A stretch of 7,996 nt of DNA from Bacillota bacterium (GTDB lineage: Bacteria; Bacillota; Clostridia; Acetivibrionales; DTU013), in NCBI GenBank assembly GCA_023411715.1, contig JAEYOM010000050.1, forward strand, positions 1 to 7,996, read 5' to 3'. Positions 1-6,225 of this stretch are shown piece by piece. Made by a program: the position numbers and the translations under genes. Each line of letters starts with the position of its first letter. Position 1 is the first letter of the stretch. The notes beneath the pieces are model-generated. The model saw only the letters and a list, made by a program, of their open reading frames with translations, did no database searches and had not been told where the DNA came from.

Positions 1-920
1 TTGTCGCAAGCAGTGTTAAACAACCGCCAGTGGTTGCAGGTGTCATAGTTCCTGCAGGAACCGATACCACTAAAACGTCGGCATCAAACGGCGGATCTTC
101 CACAACACCTACAAATCCCTCGAATCCGGCCAAAACAATTTCCGTAAGCGACATGAAATTGGTTGATTCTGATGGTACATTAAGAGGTTTGGATTTATCA
201 GGCGTAGCTGACGACGGTATAAGAATAAAGGGCTTTAGAGCTACGAGTAACGTAGCTTCTGTAGAAGCTGTTATAGAAAGCATCACATCACCGCTCACGG
301 GTACTATGACAGTGGGAATTAAGAGAAGCTTCTCAAGCAGTACTGTTGATCTGGGAATATCCGATATCTGGCCTCCTTATATTGCAAGCAGGGAAGATGT
401 CAGCATAGGCGGGATGAAGCAGGTATTCGGTGAATATGTTACAGTTAACGTAACAATTAAAGGAACAGGGTCATATACGGATTATCAGGCACTCAGCACT
501 TCCATCAGAGTAAAACTTTCCGACGATAACGTGAGCAGCAGCCTTCCCGCCATTTCCGACTGGGCAACGCTCAGCTACGACGCGGGAACGAAAACACTTA
601 CAGCAAACCTGAAGGATGATAAGCAAAACCTGAAGTTTTCCACATACAAGGGTGCGGCCATGGAGCTTTTCCTTAATATGGCCGGAACTCTGAATCAGTA
701 TGTAGGCATCGGCAGTGATCTTTCAATCAGTATAGACGACGGTAATACCTGGTATAACAACCCGCAGGATCTTTCGCAAAGAGCTGGCTTGAAAAGCGAT
801 CTGCTTTCCAAATGGAGCTTGGATACTTCGAACGACACATTTTCGGCTCTGGCGGGCCATACATTAACATGCAAATATGGTAGCAATAATACTAAGTATT
901 ATGTAAAAATTGTCGCTTGA
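1..920 (+). CDS. C-terminal part of an unrecognised, probably secreted Ser/Thr/Asn-rich protein (5' end outside window)
   Basis: The frame is open from base 3 to the TGA at 918-920, giving 305 visible residues. The first in-frame start-like codon is GTG at 30, but the nine codons before it are also open (they read VASSVKQPP) and no Shine-Dalgarno precedes it, so the gene very likely begins upstream of the window. The visible part starts with a low-complexity Thr/Ser/Asn/Pro/Gly stretch (about residues 18-46) typical of an extracellular linker. About 255 residues of soluble, probably beta-rich sequence follow, with many alternating hydrophobic/polar runs, several aromatic residues and many Asp/Asn/Gly turns. 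I see no membrane segment, sortase motif or catalytic motif in this part. The C-terminus ends in a short strand-like run (KYYVKIVA). It could be a surface, pilin-like or matrix protein; I do not recognise the family. Its role next to an exopolysaccharide operon is unknown, and it may belong to a separate transcription unit. Confidence 0.75.
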   Translation, partial: VASSVKQPPVVAGVIVPAGTDTTKTSASNGGSSTTPTNPSNPAKTISVSDMKLVDSDGTLRGLDLSGVADDGIRIKGFRATSNVASVEAVIESITSPLTGTMTVGIKRSFSSSTVDLGISDIWPPYIASREDVSIGGMKQVFGEYVTVNVTIKGTGSYTDYQALSTSIRVKLSDDNVSSSLPAISDWATLSYDAGTKTLTANLKDDKQNLKFSTYKGAAMELFLNMAGTLNQYVGIGSDLSISIDDGNTWYNNPQDLSQRAGLKSDLLSKWSLDTSNDTFSALAGHTLTCKYGSNNTKYYVKIVA

Positions 921-945
921 CAAAGAATAAAACTGGAATTATTTA
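917..945 (+). promoter_or_regulatory. Weak candidate sigma-A promoter at the head of the eps operon
   Basis: A perfect -35 hexamer TTGACA (917-922) overlaps the stop codon of the upstream gene. With a 17-base spacer it is followed by TATTTA (940-945), which matches only 3 of 6 -10 positions. The region is AT-rich and lies about 110 bases before the first operon gene. The -35 match could be chance because the -10 is poor. Confidence 0.27.
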
Positions 946-983
946 AGTATTGGTTAAATCGATTTATCAACAGATGGGCTGAA

Positions 984-1029
984 AGAAAGAAAATACCGTT
1001 TGATTGCATGATCAGCGGTATTTCTTTCT
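984..1029 (+). terminator. Long hairpin with A-rich/T-rich arms: terminator or leader attenuator
   Basis: The left arm AGAAAGAAAATACCG-like run (984-998) pairs with CGGTATTTCTTTCT (1016-1029), giving 14 pairs with a single bulged A (993). The 17-base loop holds a smaller TGAT/ATCA complement (1001-1004 with 1011-1014). The 3' arm is itself T-rich, as in many intrinsic terminators, but no separate T run follows. It could end the upstream gene's transcript, or act as an attenuator if the operon promoter lies upstream of it. The in-frame ATG at 1008 falls in its loop. Confidence 0.45.
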
Positions 1030-1046
1030 ATCAAATATGTATTTAT

Positions 1047-1052
1047 GGAGGG
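1047..1052 (+). promoter_or_regulatory. Ribosome-binding site that decides the TTG start at 1056
   Basis: GGAGGG is the only strong Shine-Dalgarno sequence near the 5' end of this frame. It lies 3-4 bases before TTG 1056, which is a rather short spacing. The ATG at 1008 has no comparable site and lies inside the hairpin loop. Confidence 0.55.
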
Positions 1053-1055
1053 CAA

Positions 1056-1691
1056 TTGAAGAAAAGAGCCAAAAAAAGTATTGTTTTAATAGCAGCTATT
1101 GGGATAACCGCGTTTTTGGCGTTTTACATACCTAACGCCAGCAGTATCAAAGGAAGAGATGGTTATAAAAGCGATGCGGCTTCCGTAGCTGATACTATTT
1201 CTTTAGATGATACGGATTCCGGTGCTGAGGTTTCTTCAAAGGCTTTAGCCGGCACAGAAACAGAATCCGCCAATTCGGGCGGAGCTGGAAATTACATAGT
1301 AGATTCTTCAAATAACAGTACAGTATCGGTATCTGATAGTACTTCTTCAAACACTTCAACCACCGGCGAAGATAAAGAGCCCACGATTGACGTATCCGGT
1401 GGCACTTCGAACGGCAAAACCGAAAAAGAGGTGGAGCCCTACAGCCAGGAATGGGTGGATAAAAGGATTGAAGACCATAAGGACGAAATTGACGAGGATG
1501 ATCTGAAAAACTTCAGATATATCGTGAACAAGCTGGGGGCCGGAAAGGTTGCGGCATATTTTGAAGGCGGGTTGTCGCAGGAAGACCAGAAAGAGCTTTA
1601 CAGCTATATGAGAAGCGTGTTGACAGATTCGGAGTATGACTCTGCAAGGCAACTGTTTATAGAGTACAATTGGCTTTTATACGAGGAATGA
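1056..1691 (+). CDS. Small membrane-anchored acidic protein of unknown function at the head of the eps operon
   Basis: With a TTG start the product is 211 residues. It begins with a Lys/Arg-rich stretch and one hydrophobic segment (about residues 8-25, IVLIAAIGITAFLAFYI), so it is a signal anchor or uncleaved signal peptide with the rest outside the cell. No lipobox cysteine is present. Residues about 30-125 are a Ser/Thr/Asp/Gly/Asn-rich, poorly structured linker. The last 85 or so residues (about 128-211) are charged, acidic and predicted helical, with recurring Tyr/Phe/Leu and acidic pairs, ending in LLYEE. The ATG at 1008 would add 16 residues but lacks a ribosome-binding site and lies in a hairpin loop. 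The stop is 6 bases before the cpsB start, and the last codons carry the cpsB ribosome-binding site, so the two genes are probably co-transcribed. I do not recognise the family. The context suggests an accessory surface protein of polysaccharide export or attachment, which is inference only. Confidence 0.72.
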   Translation: MKKRAKKSIVLIAAIGITAFLAFYIPNASSIKGRDGYKSDAASVADTISLDDTDSGAEVSSKALAGTETESANSGGAGNYIVDSSNNSTVSVSDSTSSNTSTTGEDKEPTIDVSGGTSNGKTEKEVEPYSQEWVDKRIEDHKDEIDEDDLKNFRYIVNKLGAGKVAAYFEGGLSQEDQKELYSYMRSVLTDSEYDSARQLFIEYNWLLYEE

Positions 1692-1697
1692 TCCTAA

Positions 1698-2507
1698 ATG
1701 ATTGATATACACTCACATATTTTATATGGAATTGATGACGGTGCAAAGAACGAAGAAATGACATTGAGCATGCTGCGGATAGCTGCGCAGGAAGGCCTGT
1801 TACACATAGTCGCTACACCTCATTTCATTTATGGTGCCAACCGTTACAGAATGGAAACGCTGAAGGCGAGATTTGATGAAATAAGAGAGCTGATAAAAGA
1901 GAACAAATTGGACATCAGGATTTATGAAGGCAATGAGCTCTTTCTGGACGAGTACCTTCGTGAGTGCCTCGGCAACAAACAATGCAATACGCTGGCAGGA
2001 ACCAGATATGTACTTGTGGAGCTGCCTGTTGTCGGTTTCCCTAAAAACACAGAAAATTTGTTGAGCGGTTTATTGAGTGACGGATATGTTCCGGTGCTGG
2101 CCCATGTGGAAAGATATGACGAAGTACAGAAGAATCCGGATGTATTGCAGCGCTTTATTGAGCTGGGGTGTCTAGCCCAATTGAACTGCACGTCCATTAC
2201 CGGGTTGGCCGGCAAAAAGGAGCAGGAGACTGCAAAGCTGTTATTACAATGCAATATGGGCCATCTGGCTGCTTCGGATTCGCACTCCAATCGCAGAAGG
2301 GCTCCGAGAATGAAGGAAGCTTATAATACTGTTATTGGCTGGCTCGGGGAGGAAAGAGCAAGGAGGATCTTTAATATCAATCCTGAATGCATACTTAAAA
2401 ATAGTATGATGGAATTGGACAAGCCTGTGGAAGCAGGGAAAAAGAGATTTTTCATTTACAGTATAGCTAAATTCTTTGCCAATGGGGGTCAAAAAGTTGC
2501 AAAGTGA
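1698..2507 (+). CDS. cpsB: CpsB/YwqE-type PHP-fold protein-tyrosine phosphatase
   Basis: The 269-residue product is a manganese-dependent PHP-family tyrosine phosphatase of the CpsB/CapC/YwqE group, which dephosphorylates the polysaccharide tyrosine kinase in the cytoplasm. The metal-binding motifs are in the expected order: DIHSHILYGIDDGA (D3, H5, H7, D13/D14), ATPHF (H42), EGNE (E78), AHVERY (H136, E138, R139), and ASDSH (D194, H196). The family's C-terminal helix with an INPE-like motif is at about 227-230. GAGGA (1683-1687), inside the end of the upstream gene, is a good ribosome-binding site for the ATG. The last 20 residues, rich in Phe and basic residues (RFFIYSIAKFF), extend beyond the conserved core and could be a membrane-associating helix. 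The 3' end overlaps the start of the kinase gene, suggesting translational coupling. Family assignment is strong; the direct substrate is inferred from gene order. Confidence 0.93.
   Translation: MIDIHSHILYGIDDGAKNEEMTLSMLRIAAQEGLLHIVATPHFIYGANRYRMETLKARFDEIRELIKENKLDIRIYEGNELFLDEYLRECLGNKQCNTLAGTRYVLVELPVVGFPKNTENLLSGLLSDGYVPVLAHVERYDEVQKNPDVLQRFIELGCLAQLNCTSITGLAGKKEQETAKLLLQCNMGHLAASDSHSNRRRAPRMKEAYNTVIGWLGEERARRIFNINPECILKNSMMELDKPVEAGKKRFFIYSIAKFFANGGQKVAK
2484..2489 (+). promoter_or_regulatory. Ribosome-binding site favouring the TTG start of the kinase gene
   Basis: GGGGGT, inside the 3' end of cpsB, can pair with the anti-Shine-Dalgarno allowing one G-U pair, and lies 7 bases before TTG 2497. 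No better site precedes the competing ATG at 2518. Confidence 0.4.
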
Positions 2508-3972
2508 ACAAAATGGAATGCAGCAGGAACTGGATTTAAGAGAAATACTACATATCCTGTCTGTTCGTTGGTGGATCGTCGCAGTATTTTTTATAATTTC
2601 AGTTACAATAACCGGAATCGTAACCTTCAAGATGATCGATCCGGTCTATAGAGCAGAAACGTCACTTTTTGTCGGTAAAGAAAGCGACAAGATAGCATCA
2701 CTCGATCTCGGTGAGTTCAACCTGAATAAAAGCCTTGTTACGGATTACCGGCAGATAATACTGAGCCGTCTTGTATCAAAGGAAGTAATCAGCGAAATCG
2801 GTCTCGACATGACGGTGGACGATTTCCAGAAAAAGGTAGATGTAACGACGATACAGGATTCAAGGCTCTTCAAGATATCGTTTGAAAGCACGGATCCCAA
2901 GCTTGCCATGGATGTGGCCAATGCGCTGGCAAGAGTTATCATAGAAAAGGCTAAGGATATAATAGAAGTAAAGAATGTCCAGGTAGTCGACACAGCGGAG
3001 CTGCCGGAAAAACCGGTCAAGCCTAGCAAGGCACAAAATATGGCTATTGCAGGTATACTGGGAATAATGGTCGGGATCGGCGTAGTTTTGCTAATCGAGT
3101 ACATGGATTATACTATAAAAAACGCAAAGGATGTCGAGAAACACCTTGGGCTTGTTACTATAGGTGAAATACCGCTGTTTGCCGGAGAAAAGAGAAACAC
3201 TAAAAAGCGCTCGACATCCAGTGGAAAGAGCGCCCGAAGAAAAGAGGCAGCACATGACGGCGCGAGTCCCAACGTGCATCTCAGCCCAAGTCTTATATCG
3301 GTTCTTGACCCGAAGGCTCCCGCGTCCGAAGCTTACAGGTCGCTGCGTACTAATATCGGATATTCCGGAGTCGACAAGCAAATGCAGTTAATCATGCTGA
3401 CAAGTCCGGGGCCGGCAGAAGGTAAATCCACTACGTCTGCAAATATAGCCGTCGGTTTGGCGCAATCCGGCAAGAAGGTACTGATCATGGACTGCGACCT
3501 TAGAAAGCCAAGGATACACAAGTATTTCTCCCTTCCAAACGATGTAGGTGTAACAGATATAATAATTAAAAACTGCCCGTACAACAGTGCAATAAAAACA
3601 ACGGATACGGTCAGTAATCTCAGTATAATGTGCAGCGGTTCGATTCCGCCCAATCCTACGGAAATACTTGAATCACAAAAAATGGCCGGCTTGATAACAA
3701 GCTTGAGGGACGATTTTGATCTGATTATAATTGATACGCCTCCTATCGGACAACTTGCCGACGGAGCCATTATTGCCGGTTATTCGGACGGTGTGATACT
3801 CGTTGTTGCATCGGGAGAATCAAATATCGATATGGCTGTACACGCCAAAGAAGCGCTTGAACATGTAAACGCAAAAGTTATAGGAACGGTACTGACCAAG
3901 ATAAGCAAGTCAACAAGCGGCAGTTACTACCATTACTATAATTATGATAAATATTATGAAGCTTCTGAATAG
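2497..3972 (+). CDS. cpsD: Fused CpsC-CpsD (Wzc-like) chain-length regulator and tyrosine autokinase
   Basis: This single polypeptide of about 491 residues joins a Wzz/CpsC membrane domain to a bacterial tyrosine kinase (BY-kinase) domain. Residues about 26-44 form TM1 (RWWIVAVFF onward). An extracellular Wzz domain follows, then a Pro-rich motif ELPEKPVKPSK (168-178), and TM2 at about 182-203. A basic linker (about 231-256, rich in Lys/Arg/Ser) leads to the kinase. The kinase has SEAYRSLRTNI, Walker A SPGPAEGKST (303-312), Walker A' KVLIMDCDLRK (327-337) and Walker B DLIIIDTPP (408-416). The C-terminal cluster YYHYYNYDKYY carries seven tyrosines, the usual autophosphorylation site. It controls polymer length and export and should be the substrate of the neighbouring CpsB. 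I chose TTG 2497 because of GGGGGT at 2484-2489. ATG 2518 (giving MQQELDLRE) is a good alternative, and ATG 2482 and TTG 2476 are also in frame. It overlaps cpsB by 11 bases. In Bacillus and Streptococcus the two halves are separate genes (EpsA/EpsB, CpsC/CpsD); here there is no well-placed internal restart. Confidence 0.93.
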   Translation: MQSEQNGMQQELDLREILHILSVRWWIVAVFFIISVTITGIVTFKMIDPVYRAETSLFVGKESDKIASLDLGEFNLNKSLVTDYRQIILSRLVSKEVISEIGLDMTVDDFQKKVDVTTIQDSRLFKISFESTDPKLAMDVANALARVIIEKAKDIIEVKNVQVVDTAELPEKPVKPSKAQNMAIAGILGIMVGIGVVLLIEYMDYTIKNAKDVEKHLGLVTIGEIPLFAGEKRNTKKRSTSSGKSARRKEAAHDGASPNVHLSPSLISVLDPKAPASEAYRSLRTNIGYSGVDKQMQLIMLTSPGPAEGKSTTSANIAVGLAQSGKKVLIMDCDLRKPRIHKYFSLPNDVGVTDIIIKNCPYNSAIKTTDTVSNLSIMCSGSIPPNPTEILESQKMAGLITSLRDDFDLIIIDTPPIGQLADGAIIAGYSDGVILVVASGESNIDMAVHAKEALEHVNAKVIGTVLTKISKSTSGSYYHYYNYDKYYEASE

Positions 3973-3991
3973 CAAATGCATTCAAGTCTCA

Positions 3992-4027
3992 TTATTAGAC
4001 CTATATCGACGTAGTACTTACTAATAA
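3992..4027 (+). repeat. Short inverted repeat after the kinase gene
   Basis: TTATTAG (3992-3998) and CTAATAA (4021-4027) are a perfect 7-base inverted repeat with a 22-base spacer, beginning 20 bases after the kinase stop. There is no T run, so it does not look like an intrinsic terminator. At this length and AT content it may be chance. Confidence 0.25.
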
Positions 4028-4032
4028 AACAA

Positions 4033-4061
4033 TTGACTTATGGCATATTATGTAATAAGAT
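4033..4061 (+). promoter_or_regulatory. Candidate sigma-A promoter for the epsC-epsN-epsL genes
   Basis: TTGACT (4033-4038, 5 of 6 matches) is followed after exactly 17 bases by TAAGAT (4056-4061, 4 of 6 matches), within AT-rich DNA. Transcription would start near 4068, leaving a leader of about 114 bases before the ATG at 4182. This is the best promoter match in the window. It could act as a secondary, internal promoter, with read-through from the upstream genes. Confidence 0.5.
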
Positions 4062-4085
4062 AAATACTTGCATATAGTAGTTAAT

Positions 4086-4104
4086 ATGCTTAATTGCGAA
4101 GCAT
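4086..4104 (+). promoter_or_regulatory. Small leader hairpin
   Basis: ATGCTT (4086-4091) and AAGCAT (4099-4104) are perfect complements around a 7-base loop (AATTGCG). It lies just downstream of the predicted transcription start, so it would be in the leader RNA. No T run follows. Confidence 0.35.
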
Positions 4105-4110
4105 TACCAT

Positions 4111-4148
4111 TTTTAAGCCAGGATCGGATAGAGTTATATGGCTTAAAA
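4111..4148 (+). promoter_or_regulatory. 10-bp perfect inverted repeat in the epsC leader: RNA hairpin or operator
   Basis: TTTTAAGCCA (4111-4120) is exactly complementary to TGGCTTAAAA (4139-4148), with an 18-base spacer containing GGATCGGATAGAG. It is followed by AAATTTAGATT-like sequence rather than a T run, so it is not a terminator in the sense direction. It ends 19 bases before the epsC ribosome-binding site. It could be a leader RNA element acting on elongation or translation, or a binding site for a dimeric regulator. Confidence 0.45.
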
Positions 4149-4181
4149 TTTAGATTAATAGAATAGTAAGAGGGTTGTAAA

Positions 4182-6137
4182 ATGTCTGTACTGATTAGAA
4201 AAGTATTTCTTTTGTTCGTTGATGTTCTATTGGTAAATCTTTCGTTCTACCTTGCATTACTGATAAGGTTTGAATTCAATATCCCTGAAAGCTATTTTAA
4301 TTTGTTTATTAAAAGCATTCTATTTATTACAGTCATACAGATCGCAGTATTTTACATTTTGGGTCTTTACCGGAGTCTTTGGGAATACGCAAGCATAGAA
4401 GAATTGATGCAGATATTCGTAGCCACACTGTCCGCAAGCATTCTAATATTGGTTACAGGGATCATAATCGGAGAAAGGATGCCATTTTCCGTATGCATTG
4501 TAGCCTGTGTCCTTATGTTCATGTTTACAGGCTTCAATAGAATAAGCTGCCGTTACTACCGAAGGTATAAGTCGATAAAGCTTAAAATGAATGGAAAAAG
4601 CAGCAGGGTCATGATCATAGGCGCAGGCAGCGCAGGTTCGATGCTGATCAAGGAATTGAAAAACAATCCCGAATTAAATTCAAATCCTGTTATTGCAGTC
4701 GATGATGACAAAGGAAAGCAGGGCACCAGGATAAATGGAATACCTGTTTTTTCAGGCCGGGATAAAATAAGAAAGCTTGCCTCGCGATACGAAATCGATG
4801 AAATATTAATTGCGATCCCTTCAGCATCCAAAAGGGATATGGCTGATATATTGAGTATCTGCAAATCAACCAGATGCAAGTTGAAGACTCTTCCGGGCGT
4901 TATGGGATTGACCGGAGGGCAGGCAAGCGTCAAACAGCTTAGAGATGTAAACATAGAAGATCTGCTCGGCCGTGATGAGATCGTACTTGATAACGAGGAG
5001 ATTTCAGATTATCTGAAGGACGAAACAGTACTGGTGACAGGCGGGGGAGGTTCGATAGGCTCGGAGCTCTGCCGACAAATAGCACAGTTCAAACCAAAAA
5101 AGCTTATAATTTTCGATATTTATGAAAACAACGCTTACGACCTGCAGAATGAATTAATATTTACATATAAGGATTCACTGGATCTGGAAGTACTGATAGG
5201 CTCCTGCAGGGACAGGGAACGTCTGAAAGAGGTTTTTGAAAAATATAAGCCGGGCGTCGTGTTCCATGCCGCGGCGCATAAACATGTACCTCTGATGGAA
5301 GGCAGCCCTGTCGAAGCTATCAAAAACAATGTTTTCGGGACATTGAACACCGCAAGACGCGCCGCTGACAACGGAGCCAAAAAATTCATACTCATATCCA
5401 CAGATAAGGCGGTAAACCCCACCAACATAATGGGAGCATCCAAAAGGCTCGCAGAGTTGATCGTCCAGTCCATGAACAGAACCGGCGATACGGAATTCGC
5501 GGCAGTCCGCTTCGGAAATGTCCTTGGGAGCAACGGCAGCGTAATACCTCTTTTCCAGAAACAGATCGCGAAAGGCGGACCTGTTACGGTAACTGACAAG
5601 GAAATAATCAGGTATTTCATGACAATACCTGAAGCGGCGCAGCTGGTGATCCAGGCGGGTGCGCTGGCAAAAGGCGGCGAGGTCTTCGTGCTCGATATGG
5701 GAGACCCAATAAAAATAGACGACCTTGCACACGATCTGATCAGACTTTCAGGTTATCAGCCGGATGTCGACATGAAAATAGAATATACCGGATTAAGACC
5801 GGGTGAAAAGCTTTATGAAGAACTGCTTATGGCTGAAGAAGGCCTCGAAAAAACAGCCCATAAAAAGATTTTCATCGGTAAGCAGTCCGATATGAGTTTC
5901 AAAGAAATAATCCTGTGTATAAAAGCGCTGGAAAACTCGATGGATAGTGAAGAAGCGATAAGGGAGTGCATGGCGAAGCTTGTTCCGACTTACCGGTATC
6001 GCTATGAATACAGCAAACCGACTCTTACCGTCAGTAACGAACAGACCGCGGGGGAAAGGGCCGACAGGAAGAGTGGACAGAAAGCGGCCGATGACGGGAA
6101 ACTCAAGGTTATTATGCAGAGCAATGCTTCGCAATAA
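4182..6137 (+). CDS. epsC: EpsC/PglF/WbpM-type membrane UDP-GlcNAc 4,6-dehydratase
   Basis: The 651-residue product belongs to the long CapD/FlaA1-like family. Four N-terminal membrane segments (about 5-28, 42-62, 74-97, 101-119) anchor it. A first Rossmann domain follows with MIIGAGSAG (144-152), then the catalytic extended-SDR domain with the NAD(P)-binding motif TGGGGSIGS (286-294) and AAAHKHVP (363-370). The active-site region reads STDKAVNPTN (406-415) then MGASK (417-421). Met417 replaces the usual YxxxK tyrosine, as described for WbpM/PglF-type enzymes, with T407/D408/K409 as the other key residues. The expected reaction is UDP-GlcNAc to UDP-4-keto-6-deoxy-GlcNAc. The ATG has a good ribosome-binding site, AAGAGGG (4168-4174), 7 bases upstream. 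The tail after about residue 612 is hydrophilic, low-complexity and Ala/Lys/Asp/Gly-rich, longer than I recall for B. subtilis EpsC. The neighbouring aminotransferase and sugar transferase support a role in making the first sugar of the repeat unit. Class is firm; exact substrate is inferred. Confidence 0.93.
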   Translation: MSVLIRKVFLLFVDVLLVNLSFYLALLIRFEFNIPESYFNLFIKSILFITVIQIAVFYILGLYRSLWEYASIEELMQIFVATLSASILILVTGIIIGERMPFSVCIVACVLMFMFTGFNRISCRYYRRYKSIKLKMNGKSSRVMIIGAGSAGSMLIKELKNNPELNSNPVIAVDDDKGKQGTRINGIPVFSGRDKIRKLASRYEIDEILIAIPSASKRDMADILSICKSTRCKLKTLPGVMGLTGGQASVKQLRDVNIEDLLGRDEIVLDNEEISDYLKDETVLVTGGGGSIGSELCRQIAQFKPKKLIIFDIYENNAYDLQNELIFTYKDSLDLEVLIGSCRDRERLKEVFEKYKPGVVFHAAAHKHVPLMEGSPVEAIKNNVFGTLNTARRAADNGAKKFILISTDKAVNPTNIMGASKRLAELIVQSMNRTGDTEFAAVRFGNVLGSNGSVIPLFQKQIAKGGPVTVTDKEIIRYFMTIPEAAQLVIQAGALAKGGEVFVLDMGDPIKIDDLAHDLIRLSGYQPDVDMKIEYTGLRPGEKLYEELLMAEEGLEKTAHKKIFIGKQSDMSFKEIILCIKALENSMDSEEAIRECMAKLVPTYRYRYEYSKPTLTVSNEQTAGERADRKSGQKAADDGKLKVIMQSNASQ

Positions 6138-6152
6138 AACGAATTCGGATAT

Positions 6153-6178
6153 TTCACCGTACTGTAAACTATGGTAAA
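6153..6178 (+). promoter_or_regulatory. Imperfect hairpin in the epsC-epsN gap
   Basis: TTCACCGTA (6153-6161) can pair with TATGGTAAA (6170-6178) with one mismatch and one G-U pair around an 8-base loop. The same stretch holds GTAAAC twice (6164-6169 and 6174-6179) exactly 10 bases apart. There is no T run, so it is not a terminator. It may be chance or a weak regulatory site in this 88-base gap. Confidence 0.25.
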
Positions 6179-6211
6179 CAAGTGCAGGATTAAATTATAA
6201 AATTATGAACT

Positions 6212-6218
6212 AAGGGGA
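6212..6218 (+). promoter_or_regulatory. Ribosome-binding site deciding the TTG start of epsN
   Basis: AAGGGGA lies 7 bases before TTG 6226. The same 8 bases, AAGGGGAT, also precede the sugar-transferase start at 7394. No ATG or GTG in this frame near the protein's conserved N-terminus competes. Confidence 0.6.
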
Positions 6219-6225
6219 TGTCAGC

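Noticed and set aside
30..32. GTG as the true start of the first gene
   Set aside because: The frame stays open to the window edge before it, no ribosome-binding site precedes it, and the residues after it do not form a signal peptide.
1008..1010. ATG as start of the second gene
   Set aside because: It lies in a hairpin loop without a Shine-Dalgarno. TTG 1056 has GGAGGG directly upstream and gives a cleaner Lys-rich N-terminus plus hydrophobic anchor.
1207..1430. Ser/Thr/Asp-rich coding stretch as a tandem DNA repeat
   Set aside because: The amino acid composition is biased but the DNA shows no regular repeat unit.
3164..3391. 75-codon plus-strand frame inside the kinase gene, a possible separate start for the kinase half
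   Set aside because: It is in a different frame from the kinase, and its translation shows no Walker motif, so it cannot supply a free CpsD.
4111..4148. Inverted repeat read as an intrinsic terminator
   Set aside because: The 3' arm is followed by A-rich sequence with only a short TTT, not a T run, and it lies just before the epsC ribosome-binding site.
5135..5620. 161-codon open frame on the minus strand
   Set aside because: It overlaps both the dehydratase and another minus-strand frame; it is a shadow of codon bias.
5175..5732. 185-codon open frame on the minus strand
   Set aside because: It lies wholly within the conserved SDR domain of the dehydratase and shows no recognisable motif or ribosome-binding site.
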